Assembly: GCF_016124105.1 (NCBI RefSeq)
Contig: NZ_JADGMQ010000016.1
Coordinates: forward strand, 1 to 64,000
Source of the DNA: Aquamicrobium zhengzhouense
Lineage (GTDB): Bacteria; Pseudomonadota; Alphaproteobacteria; Rhizobiales; Rhizobiaceae
Direction of reading: 5' to 3'
DNA length: 64,000 nt
Shown here: one piece after another, positions 54,640 through 63,608 of the stretch
Layout: every line of letters starts with the position of its first letter
How positions within the stretch are numbered: position 1 is the first letter of the stretch
Notes under the pieces: model-generated
Told to the model about the DNA's origin: nothing
The model's database searches: none
The model's input: only the letters and a program-made list of their open reading frames with translations
Program-made: the position numbers and the translations under genes

Positions 54640-56430
54640 TCAGGCCTTGATAAGGCCTTGTTCGACCCAGCTCTGCGGGACCGAAATCATCATTTCCAGC
54701 GTCATCTGACCGAACGCCTTGCCTTGCGGATCGATACGAAGCGAGGCCATTCCGCCACCGCCTAGCGCACCCTGCATCAGGAAGTTCACCGCGTTGAGGC
54801 CGGGAGCCTCGAAGCGTTGGGCGGGACCTTCCACAAGGCCTTCAAAATGGGCAAGCATCTTCTCCGGGGTGACCTCTCGGCGGATCACAGGCAAGAATTC
54901 AGGCCGACGCGCAATGATCGCGACGTTAGATGAATCGCCCTTGTCGCCTGAGCGCGCATACGCAACCGCCAAGAGCGGAACCTCAACCTCTGGCTCGCTC
55001 GATGGTCCGGCTACCTCCCCTTCAGGACGCGTCGGGAGCGGAATGTCGACGCCAACCGGGATAGTGATCGGCTGATCCACGCCGCCCATATTCAGCACCG
55101 GCGCAGCCATCTTTGCCTTCTCGATATAGAAGGTGAAGAGGCGGACAACTGGTGTAGCCTTTGGACGACCACCAAAGATGCCGGTTGTACCCGGCGAGAA
55201 CGACAGGCCGATAGATCCCGTTTCTTTCGAGAACAGGTCGAGGGCCTGCCGGCTCGGATGCTGAACCACACAGCGCAGCAGAACTTCGCGTGTCGCACGC
55301 GCCTTGGACCCGCCGGCATAGCTTGCCTCTGCACCGAGTGCCTCGACATGCGTCGCAGTGAAGTCAGGCAGACCACGGGTAGCGAATTGCATCTGCGCGC
55401 GAGCGATCATCGCAGCGGCGGTGCGCTCAGCCTTGCGGGCTGCATCCGGGCCGACGATCGAGATCGTCGCCACGGCACGGAAACCGTCCTGATACGTTGC
55501 CGACACCTTGTAGGTCGTGCTTGGGGCGCGGCCACGCGCTCCCGTAACGAGAACCCGATCCGGACCTTCCTGCGTGCATTCAACACCGGAGAAGTCTGCG
55601 GTGACGTCCGGCAGCATGTACGCCGACGGATCACCAATCTCGTAGAGGACCTGCTCTGCCACAACTTGCGGCGCGATCAGGCCACCGGTTCCCTCAGGCT
55701 TGGATAGAATGAATGCGCCATCTCCGCGGCATTCCGCAATCGGGTAGCCGATGTTCTCCCAACCCGGGACATCTTCCCAATCGGTGTGGGTGCCACCGGT
55801 TGCCTGCGGACCACATTCGAGAACGTGACCAACGAGACTGCCAGCAGCGAGGCGATCATAATCGTCTTCCGCCCAGCCGAACTCATGCATCAGGATGCCG
55901 AGCGCAAGCGCACTGTCGGCGCAGCGCCCGGTAATGACGATATCCGCGCCCTGATCGAGCGCCGCCTTGATCGGCAACGCGCCAAGATAGGCGTTGGCGG
56001 TCAACATTTCTGCCGGAAGCCCACGCCCCGAATGCGCATCGCGAACATCGGCTGCGCGCATGTCGTCGAGAAGAGGCATGACATCGTCGCCGGTCACGAC
56101 GGCGATCTTGACCGAAAGGCCCAGTTCATCAGCGACCGCCTGGAGTGCATCTCGGCAACCCGACGGGTTCACGCCACCACCGTTGGTGACGACCTTGATG
56201 CCTCGCTCGGAGATCTGCTTCAGGGTGGGGTTCATGTAATTGATGAAGTCCGGCGGGAACCCGGCTGACGGATCCTTCATCTTTGCTCTGGCCAAAAGCG
56301 ACATCGTCACTTCCGCCAGATAGTCCATCATCAGGTAATCAACCTGAGCGGTCAGGAGCTGCGGGATCGCCATGGGGCTGTCGCCCCATGCGCCCGAAGC
56401 ACCGCCGATGCGCACAATCTTGTCGCTCAC
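54640..56430 (-). CDS. AtuA/DUF1446 family protein with fused C-terminal AtuA-like domain
   Basis: This 596-residue protein has an N-terminal DUF1446 domain (residues 1 to about 450, beginning KIVRIGGASGAWGDSPMA, with NGGGVNPSGC and DIVITGRCADSALALG) and a C-terminal domain of about 100 residues with AYARSGDKGDSSNVAIIAR. In Pseudomonas AtuA belongs to the acyclic terpene (citronellol/geraniol) pathway, but its reaction is unknown. AtuC/AtuF (the biotin-dependent geranyl-CoA carboxylase) are absent here, so the locus is not a standard Atu pathway. The start is GTG. It lies between the acyl-CoA dehydrogenase and crotonase genes. Confidence 0.82.
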   Translation of the reverse strand: MSDKIVRIGGASGAWGDSPMAIPQLLTAQVDYLMMDYLAEVTMSLLARAKMKDPSAGFPPDFINYMNPTLKQISERGIKVVTNGGGVNPSGCRDALQAVADELGLSVKIAVVTGDDVMPLLDDMRAADVRDAHSGRGLPAEMLTANAYLGALPIKAALDQGADIVITGRCADSALALGILMHEFGWAEDDYDRLAAGSLVGHVLECGPQATGGTHTDWEDVPGWENIGYPIAECRGDGAFILSKPEGTGGLIAPQVVAEQVLYEIGDPSAYMLPDVTADFSGVECTQEGPDRVLVTGARGRAPSTTYKVSATYQDGFRAVATISIVGPDAARKAERTAAAMIARAQMQFATRGLPDFTATHVEALGAEASYAGGSKARATREVLLRCVVQHPSRQALDLFSKETGSIGLSFSPGTTGIFGGRPKATPVVRLFTFYIEKAKMAAPVLNMGGVDQPITIPVGVDIPLPTRPEGEVAGPSSEPEVEVPLLAVAYARSGDKGDSSNVAIIARRPEFLPVIRREVTPEKMLAHFEGLVEGPAQRFEAPGLNAVNFLMQGALGGGGMASLRIDPQGKAFGQMTLEMMISVPQSWVEQGLIKA

Positions 56431-56448
56431 GGTTCTCTCTTTCTGGAC

Positions 56449-57624
56449 TTAGTAGGACTTCGGCAGCCCGAGCACGCGCTCTGCGATATGGCAGAGGATA
56501 AGTTCGCGCGATACCGGCGCCAAACGCATGCCTACAGCCTCGCGGAAGTAGCGCTCAACGTTGAACTCGGAAGCGTAACCCATGCCGCCATGCGTACGCA
56601 CTGCGCGGTCGCATGCGTGGAAATTCGCGTCAGCGCTCATGTACTTGGCGGCATTTGCCTCCGGACCACACGGCTGTCCAGCGTCGTAAAGCTCTGCTGC
56701 ACGCAGAACCATCAGTTCTGCAGCCATCAGTTCTGACCAGCTCTCAGCCAGCGGGTGCTGGATCGATTGGTTCATGCCGATCTGACGACCGAACACGACA
56801 CGATCCTTGGCGTACTGGACAGCCTTCGACAGCGCGCGACGGCCAACGCCGATGCACTCTGCCGCGTTGAGGATGCGCTCCGGGTTGAGGCTGTCGAGGA
56901 TGTAACGGAAGCCCTTGCCTTCCTCGCCGATCCGATCCTCGACCGGGATCTCGAGATTATCGATGAACAGCGCATTGGAGTCGACAGCTGCACGGCCCAT
57001 CTTGTGGACCTCACGCGCTTCGATCTTGCTGCGATCAAAGTCCGTGAAGAAGATCGACAGGCCATCGGTCGGCTTCTTGCACTCCTCAATCGGGGTCGTG
57101 CGGGCGAGCAGCAGGATCTTGTCGGCAATCTGTGCCGTCGAGATCCACATCTTGCGGCCATTGACGATGTATTTGTCGCCTTGACGCACGGCCCGCGTCT
57201 TGAGCTTGGTGGTGTCGAGGCCAGCATCCGGCTCGGTCACGCCGAAGCAGGCACGGATCTCTCCCTTGATCAGCGGAACCAGCCAGCGCTCCTTCTGTTC
57301 AGGGGTGCCGTGCACGACGATCGAGTGCGGCCCAAAGATGTTGATGTGAACTGCCGAGCAAGCCGCGAAGCTGCCCGCTGATGCACCAATAACCTGCATC
57401 ATGATCGCAGCTTCAGTCACACCAAGGCCCGCACCGCCATATTCTTCCGGCATGGCAATGCCGAGCCAGCCGCCCTCGGCGATAGCTGATGTGAACTCAG
57501 TCGGGAACGAACCGGTACGGTCCTTTTCCTGCCAGTACTGATCGTCGAAACGATCGCAGATGGCCTTAACGGCGTCGCGGATTTCAGCGCGGTCCGGCGT
57601 GTTGGCAAGAGCGTCAAAATTCAT
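56449..57624 (-). CDS. Acyl-CoA dehydrogenase
   Basis: This 391-residue flavoenzyme oxidises an acyl-CoA at C2-C3 and hands electrons to ETF. Family motifs are CFGVTEPDAGLDTTKLKT (FAD/substrate region), GRKMWISTAQIAD and RTHGGMGYASEFNVERYFRE. The usual C-terminal YEGTSEI with the catalytic Glu is replaced by MRLAPVSRELILCHIAE, so the base must come from elsewhere, as in the isovaleryl-CoA dehydrogenase branch, or the substrate is unusual. It follows the CoA-transferase gene by 32 bases. Confidence 0.88.
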   Translation of the reverse strand: MNFDALANTPDRAEIRDAVKAICDRFDDQYWQEKDRTGSFPTEFTSAIAEGGWLGIAMPEEYGGAGLGVTEAAIMMQVIGASAGSFAACSAVHINIFGPHSIVVHGTPEQKERWLVPLIKGEIRACFGVTEPDAGLDTTKLKTRAVRQGDKYIVNGRKMWISTAQIADKILLLARTTPIEECKKPTDGLSIFFTDFDRSKIEAREVHKMGRAAVDSNALFIDNLEIPVEDRIGEEGKGFRYILDSLNPERILNAAECIGVGRRALSKAVQYAKDRVVFGRQIGMNQSIQHPLAESWSELMAAELMVLRAAELYDAGQPCGPEANAAKYMSADANFHACDRAVRTHGGMGYASEFNVERYFREAVGMRLAPVSRELILCHIAERVLGLPKSY

Positions 57625-57656
57625 GGCATGATCCTCGTCGTCTGGAGTGCGCGTTA

Positions 57657-58856
57657 TCAGTTCGCGGCTGAATCGCGGGAGGGCACGAAGCCCAGAACTT
57701 CCTCGGTGTGCTCACCAAGATTTGGTGCAAGTCGCCTTATGGAAGCCGGGCTCGAGCTGAACTTGATGGGGAACCGGGCGTAGTTGATGGTGCCTTCGCT
57801 CGGGTGCTCGGCCTGCTCGAACAAGCCAACGGCCTTGAGATGCGGATCCTCGAAAAGGTCCTCGATGCTGTTGACTCCCGCCACCGGGATATCGATCGAC
57901 CGGCAGAACTCGATCCACTCGGCATTGGTCCGGCTCGGCAGATGCTCGGCCAGGTACTGGCCGGCAAGCTCCGCATTTTGCGTGCGCAGTTCCTGTGTGG
58001 CAAAACGCGGATCCCGCTCGATCATGCCCGGATCGCCCACCAGCTCGCAGAAGGCATGCCAATGCTTGTCGAGGTAGACCACCAGCGACAGGTAGCCATC
58101 CTTGGTTTTGTATGGCCCGCGCACGCGCGACAGCAGGCGCTTGTAACCCATTGCCCCGATGTTCGGCTCAAATGCGCGCCCGCCCATGTGATCGGCAACG
58201 ACGAACTGGGCCATCGTCTCAAACATCGGGACTTCAATTTCCTGGCCCTTGCCGGTGACCGAACGGTTGTAGAGAGCGCTCGTCAATGCAATCGTCAGAT
58301 AAAGTCCGACCACCCGGTCGCAGATATTGACGGGCGCATAGCGCGGCGCGCCGTCCACCGCCTCGAACAGGCCCGAAATGCCTGAGGCAGCCTGCATCAG
58401 ATCGTCATAAACCGCCTGGCCTGAGTTTGGCCCCTCGCTGCCGTAGCCGACTGCACCGCAAAAGATGATCTTCGGATTGATTGCTGACAGCGTCTCATAA
58501 TCGATGCCGAGGCGCTTCATTGCCTGCGGGCGCACATTGTAGACTAGGATGTCGGCATCAGGGACCAGCGACAGCAGAGCCTCGCGACCTTCCTTCGACT
58601 TCAAATCAAGTACGACGCTGCGCTTGTTGCGGTTCGACTGAATGAAGAGCGGCCCCATGCTCTCGTGATGAGCCGGCCCGATATATCGCATCGAGTCTCC
58701 ACCCGGACTTTCGATCTTGATCACGTCCGCGCCCAGATCCCCGAGGATCTGCGTCGCCGCCGGACCCATGATGACCGTCGTCAGGTCAAGAACGCGCACG
58801 CCGGCCAATGGACCCGTCGCAATCGCCTCGCTCCCAAGCGTTGAATTCCCGCTCAT
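57657..58856 (-). CDS. Class III CoA-transferase (CaiB/BaiF family)
   Basis: This 399-residue enzyme moves CoA from an acyl-CoA donor to a carboxylic acid, activating the pathway substrate. It opens with GVRVLDLTTVIMGPAATQIL and GADVIKIESPGGDSMR. The catalytic Asp lies in VYDDLMQAASGISGL. I start it at the ATG at 58856 (GAGAGGAAGC before it), four codons inside the longest frame. It is the first gene of an eight-gene leftward operon (CoA-transferase, acyl-CoA dehydrogenase, AtuA-type, crotonase, etfB, etfA, aldolase, MFS), under the doublet operator at 58889. Confidence 0.87.
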   Translation of the reverse strand: MSGNSTLGSEAIATGPLAGVRVLDLTTVIMGPAATQILGDLGADVIKIESPGGDSMRYIGPAHHESMGPLFIQSNRNKRSVVLDLKSKEGREALLSLVPDADILVYNVRPQAMKRLGIDYETLSAINPKIIFCGAVGYGSEGPNSGQAVYDDLMQAASGISGLFEAVDGAPRYAPVNICDRVVGLYLTIALTSALYNRSVTGKGQEIEVPMFETMAQFVVADHMGGRAFEPNIGAMGYKRLLSRVRGPYKTKDGYLSLVVYLDKHWHAFCELVGDPGMIERDPRFATQELRTQNAELAGQYLAEHLPSRTNAEWIEFCRSIDIPVAGVNSIEDLFEDPHLKAVGLFEQAEHPSEGTINYARFPIKFSSSPASIRRLAPNLGEHTEEVLGFVPSRDSAAN

Positions 58857-58888
58857 GCTTCCTCTCACTCACCGCCGCCCTACCTTTT

Positions 58889-58922
58889 TTCGGTAGTGCG
58901 AAACTTATTTCATTAATGCGAA
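58889..58922. promoter_or_regulatory. Tandem TTCG-N6-CGAA operator upstream of the CoA-transferase operon
   Basis: TTCGGTAGTGCGAA at 58889-58902 is a full match (on the gene strand TTCGCACTACCGAA, one base from the tctC copy TTCGCACTGCCGAA). TTCATTAATGCGAA at 58909-58922 matches 7 of 8 fixed bases and starts exactly 20 bp further. The pair lies 33 bases upstream of the chosen start codon. Confidence 0.7.
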
Positions 58923-58948
58923 TTGGTAATTGATGTTCCGGACCTATG

Positions 58949-60304
58949 TCAAGCTGCGACGATGCCGGTTTGGGACACGCAGGCCACCAATTCACCGACG
59001 TCCGGCGCCTCGCTGATACCGGCAACCAAATCGAGCATCCGACCGATGGCGGCCTGATCCACGCCGAACTCGCTTGCCAGCCCCAGTGCGAATGCCTGGA
59101 CTTGAGAAACAGACGGGCGGCCGACAGCCTCCTCGAGACTTTTCTCGACCACTCGCCCGGAAGATGTCGTTATGCGTAGGAGGCAGATGCGCTCCGCAAC
59201 CTCCGACGTTGGAACCACGCGGATCTTGCTTGCATGCGCAAGGACGGAGGGGTCGCTAAGCTGCTCAAGGTCAGAGAGGGCCAGGCGGCCATACGCCAAG
59301 CCGTTTCCAAGGCAGAATTGCGCACTCATTTTCGTGGCAGTGGCGCTGGAAAACGGACCGGGATTATCGATGCCGGTATAGCCAGCCTCGTACGGGTTCA
59401 AATGCAAGTCGAGGCTGGACACGTCTTCGCCGTGCAAACCTTCGCGGGCAAGCAATTCGCACAAGAGCTGCATCGGCCCTTGCAAAATTGCGCAGGCCGG
59501 GAATGGCTTGACGGTAACTTCTTCGATCTGCCAGTGGCCATAATCGGCCACGGCCTCGACAGCGGGACCGGCAACCCCTGCATAAGCGTTGTAAAAGCCA
59601 CGCGGCCCTTCAAGCGCATATTTGGCGGCTGTCGCCCCTGCACCCGCGGCGCGGGCAGCTTCAATTCCGCTTCGGGCTGCAAAGCCCAACTGCAGCGGAA
59701 ATTCTGCGCTTCCCTCGTGCCAGACCTGAGAAAGCCCACCGGACATATGAGTGGCAAGCCCGAGCGCGTGCCCAGCCTGAACGGGATCCAGCTTCAGAAG
59801 GCGCGCAGCAGCAGCCGTCGCCCCGAACACGCCGAAGACTGCCGCCGCACGATATCCCCGCTTCGAGATGAGCTGGTCGAAGTCGCGACCGACGCGGCAC
59901 AGCACCTCGTAACCAATGATGATCGCGTCAAGAAACTCGCCCCCCGACGCGCCGGTTTCCTCCGCAATCGCCAGAGCGGCGGCCATGACAGGCGCTCCTG
60001 GGTGAGATGTGGAATCTGGATGTGTGTCATCCTGCGAGCGCGCATGAAATAGCGCTCCATTGGCGAAAGCAGCCGCATCCGTTGAGACGCGCGCTCCATT
60101 ATGAAGCAAAGTCGCCTGCGCGGGAGCGGCGTGACAGGACACCGCAAGACGAAAGGCCACCTGCTCTCGACGACGGCCGGCCATGGCGACTGCAAGATTG
60201 TGGATGAGTGAAACCCGCGCCCGCTCACGTGCTGCCTCCGAAATATCGGCCGGCATCGTCGTTGTGATCACTTCTCCGAAAAACTCGGTCAGACTCTTCA
60301 TCAT
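58949..60304 (-). CDS. MmgE/PrpD family protein, copy 3
   Basis: This 451-residue MmgE/PrpD protein has the more typical active-site stretch AFANGALFHARSQDDTHPDS with HPGAPVMAAALAIAE and IIGYEVLCRVGRDF. The first Asp-rich loop differs from both other copies (ARSQDDTH instead of GHADEFDGAH or AHEYEDKY), so the three are not recent duplicates and probably have different substrates or roles. GGGAGGAG precedes the adjacent ATGs at 60304 and 60301. It is a one-gene unit, divergent from the FMN oxidase gene across the doublet operator at 60351. Confidence 0.83.
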   Translation of the reverse strand: MMKSLTEFFGEVITTTMPADISEAARERARVSLIHNLAVAMAGRRREQVAFRLAVSCHAAPAQATLLHNGARVSTDAAAFANGALFHARSQDDTHPDSTSHPGAPVMAAALAIAEETGASGGEFLDAIIIGYEVLCRVGRDFDQLISKRGYRAAAVFGVFGATAAAARLLKLDPVQAGHALGLATHMSGGLSQVWHEGSAEFPLQLGFAARSGIEAARAAGAGATAAKYALEGPRGFYNAYAGVAGPAVEAVADYGHWQIEEVTVKPFPACAILQGPMQLLCELLAREGLHGEDVSSLDLHLNPYEAGYTGIDNPGPFSSATATKMSAQFCLGNGLAYGRLALSDLEQLSDPSVLAHASKIRVVPTSEVAERICLLRITTSSGRVVEKSLEEAVGRPSVSQVQAFALGLASEFGVDQAAIGRMLDLVAGISEAPDVGELVACVSQTGIVAA

Positions 60305-60350
60305 CTCTCCTCCCGCACTCACTTGCCCTTCATCCGGATTCGGATAAGAA

Positions 60351-60384
60351 TTCGTGGTAGCGAATATTTATACGCTGTGAGGAA
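60351..60384. promoter_or_regulatory. Tandem TTCG-N6-CGAA operator in the prpD-3 / FMN-oxidase divergent promoter
   Basis: TTCGTGGTAGCGAA at 60351-60364 is a full match. TACGCTGTGAGGAA at 60371-60384 keeps 6 of 8 fixed bases and starts exactly 20 bp later. An extra half-site, TTCGGATAAGAATT, begins 12 bp before the full one, as does TTCGTGAATTAATT at the tctC promoter. The 134-base gap serves both divergent genes. Confidence 0.65.
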
Positions 60385-60438
60385 TTTGATAGGAGGCGCG
60401 AGCGTCGGCCGTCAAGCCGTCAGCGGGGGAGCACAGAC

Positions 60439-61644
60439 ATGAACACGACCAATACAACCGCCGACAGCGGGTTTCGCGCGGCATTGCGCAGACACAGGCT
60501 GCAAAAAGTGCACACCCCGGGTGATTTTCGTGCCGTCGCGCAAAAGCGACTGCCGAAGATGGTCTTCGACTACATTGATGGCGGCGCGGGACAGGAATTG
60601 AGCATCCGCGAAAATCGAGCCGCCATCGAAGAGATTCGGCTGGTACCGTCCGCACCGCACGATGTCAGCGCCTGCGATATGTCGGTCTCGCTGTTGGGCG
60701 AGACACTTTCTCTTCCCATCATCATCGGACCAACCGGCCTCGCATCCGCTTCATGGCCGAAGGGCGAGATCGAATTTGCGAAGGCAGCTGCGCGCCATGG
60801 CACCCGCTATGTAATGCCGAATGCCTCGAGCGTCGCACCGGACGCGGTTGCGCGCGCAGGCAGCGGCAATTCCTGGTTTCAGCTTTATCCACCACCTGAC
60901 AGGGAGTTAGCGCGCAAATGGGTAGCGCAGGCACGGGACGCAGGTTTTACGGGACTTGAAGTGACGGTTGACGTAGCCGCTCCTGGCCAGCGCCATCGGG
61001 ACTCGCGCAACGGCTTCGTCATGCCGTTCCGCTGGAGTCCAGGAAAAGCGCTGGATTGTGCGGCCCGCCCCGTCTGGGCCATGAAGATGCTTTATCACGG
61101 GCAGCCGACGCCGTATCTCCAGGTGGACGAGAATAAGAAGCAAAGCGAAGGTGCGGCCAACCAGTCGGAAAGTCGCAAACATCGCTTCACGCGTGCCTTG
61201 AGCTGGGATCTCCTGAAGCTGGTGCGCGATGAATGGCAGGGGCCGCTTCTGGTGAAGGGCCTCGTGGATCCCCGCCAGGCCTCCCTCGCGGTGCAAGCCG
61301 GCTACGATGGAATCGTCATATCGAACCATGGCGGGCGACAGCTCGACAGCGCGATCTCGCCGATGGAGGTGTTGCCCGAATTTCGTGCTGAGGTCTCGCG
61401 CGAATTCCCCCTTCTGGTCGATGGCGGTTTCCGCTCGGGCGTCGACGTCTGCAAAGCCATCGCATCAGGAGCCACTGCCGTGCAGCTTGGGCGCGTCGGG
61501 GTCTTCGCTCTGGCAACCGCGGGCGGCGCAGGGCTCGATCACATGTTTGCACTGTTTCGATCCGAGATCGAAAACACGATGGCACTGTGTGGCGTCACCC
61601 GTCTCGACCATCTGGGTCAGCACTCCATACGCCGCCGGCCATAG
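60439..61644 (+). CDS. FMN-dependent alpha-hydroxy-acid oxidase/dehydrogenase (LldD family)
   Basis: This 401-residue flavoenzyme oxidises an L-2-hydroxy acid to the 2-keto acid. Family signatures are FDYIDGGAGQELSIREN (N-terminal), VKGLVDPRQASLAVQAGYDG and the active-site SNHGGRQLDSA with its catalytic His, then LVDGGFRSGVDVCKAIASGA for FMN phosphate. An insertion (about residues 225-255, NKKQSEGAANQSESRKH) lies in the variable loop that in membrane-bound members contacts the lipid or quinone side. It is followed after 10 bases by a D-2-hydroxyacid dehydrogenase gene, suggesting joint handling of 2-hydroxy and 2-keto acids. Confidence 0.88.
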   Translation: MNTTNTTADSGFRAALRRHRLQKVHTPGDFRAVAQKRLPKMVFDYIDGGAGQELSIRENRAAIEEIRLVPSAPHDVSACDMSVSLLGETLSLPIIIGPTGLASASWPKGEIEFAKAAARHGTRYVMPNASSVAPDAVARAGSGNSWFQLYPPPDRELARKWVAQARDAGFTGLEVTVDVAAPGQRHRDSRNGFVMPFRWSPGKALDCAARPVWAMKMLYHGQPTPYLQVDENKKQSEGAANQSESRKHRFTRALSWDLLKLVRDEWQGPLLVKGLVDPRQASLAVQAGYDGIVISNHGGRQLDSAISPMEVLPEFRAEVSREFPLLVDGGFRSGVDVCKAIASGATAVQLGRVGVFALATAGGAGLDHMFALFRSEIENTMALCGVTRLDHLGQHSIRRRP

Positions 61645-61654
61645 GGAAATGGGC

Positions 61655-62605
61655 ATGATCAAAATTGCCGTACTCGACGATTATCAGCAACTTGCTCACA
61701 CCTTCGCCCCGTGGGGCGATCTGGATGGGCGGGCGAAAATCGCATTTTTTCACGATACGCTTCATGACGAAGATGCGCTCGTTGAAAGACTGGCTGGTTT
61801 CGAAGTAATCTGCCTGATGCGCGAGCGTACACCTTTCGGAAAGGAGCTCTTTTCCCGGCTTCCTGATCTCAAACTGCTGACGACAACGGGAATGCACAAC
61901 GCTTCCATCGATCTTGCAGCCGCCAACAAATATGGCGTGCAAGTCTGCGGAACGCGATCGGTCGGACATTCGACCGCCGAGCTTGCATTCGCCTTCCTCC
62001 TCAACCTTGCCAGAAATATCCCTGCCGAGATGAATTCGCTTGAGGCGGGAAGATGGCAATCAGGAGTTGGACGCGACCTGCACGGCGCGCGGCTTGGACT
62101 CATCGGACTTGGGCGTCTCGGTGAATTGATGGCGGGCTACGGACGCGCCTTCGGCCTGGACGTTGTCGCCTGGAGCACCAATCTGACCGCCGAAGTCGCT
62201 GAATTAAAGGGCGCGCGCAAGGTCAGCAAGGAGGAGCTCTTTGCGACCTCTGAATTCGTCAGCATCCATACGAGAATGTCGCCGCGCAGCCACAGCCTTG
62301 TCGGCCGCGCGGAGCTTGATCTGATGCGAGTAGACGCATTTCTCATCAACACGTCACGAGCGCAGATCGTCGACCAGACTGCCCTGATCGACGCGCTGAA
62401 AGGCGGACGCATCGCTGGCGCGGCACTAGATGTCTATGACATCGAGCCTTTGCCAGACGACCATCCGCTGCGCAGCGTTCCCAACCTGATGCTGACTCCG
62501 CATATCGGCTACGTGACGCGGGACACGTATCAGGTCTTCTATTCAGAGACGCTGGACGCCATCAAAGCCTGGCTTGATGGACGTCCGATCCGCGTCATCA
62601 CCTGA
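61655..62605 (+). CDS. D-2-hydroxyacid dehydrogenase
   Basis: This 316-residue NAD(P)-dependent enzyme interconverts 2-keto acids and D-2-hydroxy acids. The nucleotide motif is GLIGLGRLGELMAGYGRAFG, and the catalytic set is visible as Arg in NTSRAQIVDQ, Glu in DVYDIEPLPDDHPL and His in LTPHIGYVTRDTY. The ATG at 61655 has AGGGA 7-8 bases upstream; an ATG six bases earlier is too close to that site. Coupled to the L-hydroxyacid oxidase, it could invert or interconvert a hydroxyacid stereocentre. It is tail to tail with the reductase gene, 7 bases apart. Confidence 0.87.
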   Translation: MIKIAVLDDYQQLAHTFAPWGDLDGRAKIAFFHDTLHDEDALVERLAGFEVICLMRERTPFGKELFSRLPDLKLLTTTGMHNASIDLAAANKYGVQVCGTRSVGHSTAELAFAFLLNLARNIPAEMNSLEAGRWQSGVGRDLHGARLGLIGLGRLGELMAGYGRAFGLDVVAWSTNLTAEVAELKGARKVSKEELFATSEFVSIHTRMSPRSHSLVGRAELDLMRVDAFLINTSRAQIVDQTALIDALKGGRIAGAALDVYDIEPLPDDHPLRSVPNLMLTPHIGYVTRDTYQVFYSETLDAIKAWLDGRPIRVIT

Positions 62606-62612
62606 TAGTTGT

Positions 62613-63593
62613 TCAGGCGAAAAGCCCCTTGTCCTTCGCCCTGCGGACGACGATAGCGGCAATGGTGCGAAGCGCCGGAGTGTTCAATCCTGCGGCGCGC
62701 GCAAACTCCAGAGGTGCAAGAACGATCTCCGCGATTTCCATTGCGCGACCCTGCTCGAAGTCTTGCAGGAGAGACGGCTTGTGATCGAGCGTCTTCTTCA
62801 GCATTTCCTCCGGACGGAGTTCGTCGTTGAGGCGGTATCCATAAGCAGCGGCAATCGCCAGCCCCTCATTCACGAGGTCGAGATAGACCTCGCCAAGGGC
62901 CGGGTCTCGGCGCGCAATGGACGACTGGTTCCCCGTCGCGAGCGCAATCACCGACCCGCTCATGTTGAATAGCAGCTTCTTCCAAATCGCTTCGCGGATG
63001 TCATTGACCGGCAACGAACCGATTTCGGCAGCGCGCAACGCCTCGCGAAACGGCTCTGCGTCTCCATCGTGTTCAGGAACGATCGCCCCGATATCCATGC
63101 GGTTGGCACCTGGCGAGTTGTTGAACACCACACCCGGCTCACGCACTTCATTCGCGGAATAAATCAGGCCGCCGAGAATTTGCTCCGGACGCACCGCCTC
63201 AAGATAAGCATCCGAGAGCGCGAAGGACGGAAGCGCAGGCAAACGCTGCTCGATGTCTATCCCGAGCGGATACCACCAAGGCATCCCGTTTTGGGTGAAG
63301 AGTACGCGGGTTTCTGGTCCGACGAGCGGCTTCAGCCCTTCAGCGACAGAGGCAAGCGCGGTCGCTTTGACCGTGACGATGACCAGGTCCTGATGCCCCG
63401 GCTCTGATGAATCATCGGTCGCCGCCGGAAAGGTGACGATTTCTTCATCACCCGAGATCAGCGTGAGACCGCCAGATTTAATTGCAGCCAAATGCGGGCC
63501 TCGGGCTATCAGGGACACCTCGTGGCCCGCTTGCGCCAGACGAGCCCCGAAATGGCCGCCACCTGCCCCGGCCCCATAGATACAAACGCGCAT
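62613..63593 (-). CDS. Ketopantoate reductase-like protein (PanE/ApbA family)
   Basis: This 326-residue NADPH-dependent reductase has an N-terminal YGAGAGGGHFGARLAQAGH nucleotide motif, then VKATALASVAEGLKPLVG and FTQNGMPWWYPLG, and the C-terminal IWKKLLFNMSGSVIALATGN that carries the PanE Lys and Asn. Members outside pantothenate synthesis reduce other 2-keto acids with a 4-hydroxy group, so a pathway-specific role is likelier than vitamin synthesis here. GGGAGGGG precedes the ATG. The doublet operator at 63609 lies 16 bases upstream of the start. Confidence 0.85.
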   Translation of the reverse strand: MRVCIYGAGAGGGHFGARLAQAGHEVSLIARGPHLAAIKSGGLTLISGDEEIVTFPAATDDSSEPGHQDLVIVTVKATALASVAEGLKPLVGPETRVLFTQNGMPWWYPLGIDIEQRLPALPSFALSDAYLEAVRPEQILGGLIYSANEVREPGVVFNNSPGANRMDIGAIVPEHDGDAEPFREALRAAEIGSLPVNDIREAIWKKLLFNMSGSVIALATGNQSSIARRDPALGEVYLDLVNEGLAIAAAYGYRLNDELRPEEMLKKTLDHKPSLLQDFEQGRAMEIAEIVLAPLEFARAAGLNTPALRTIAAIVVRRAKDKGLFA

Positions 63594-63608
63594 GGCCCCT
63601 CCCTAAAA

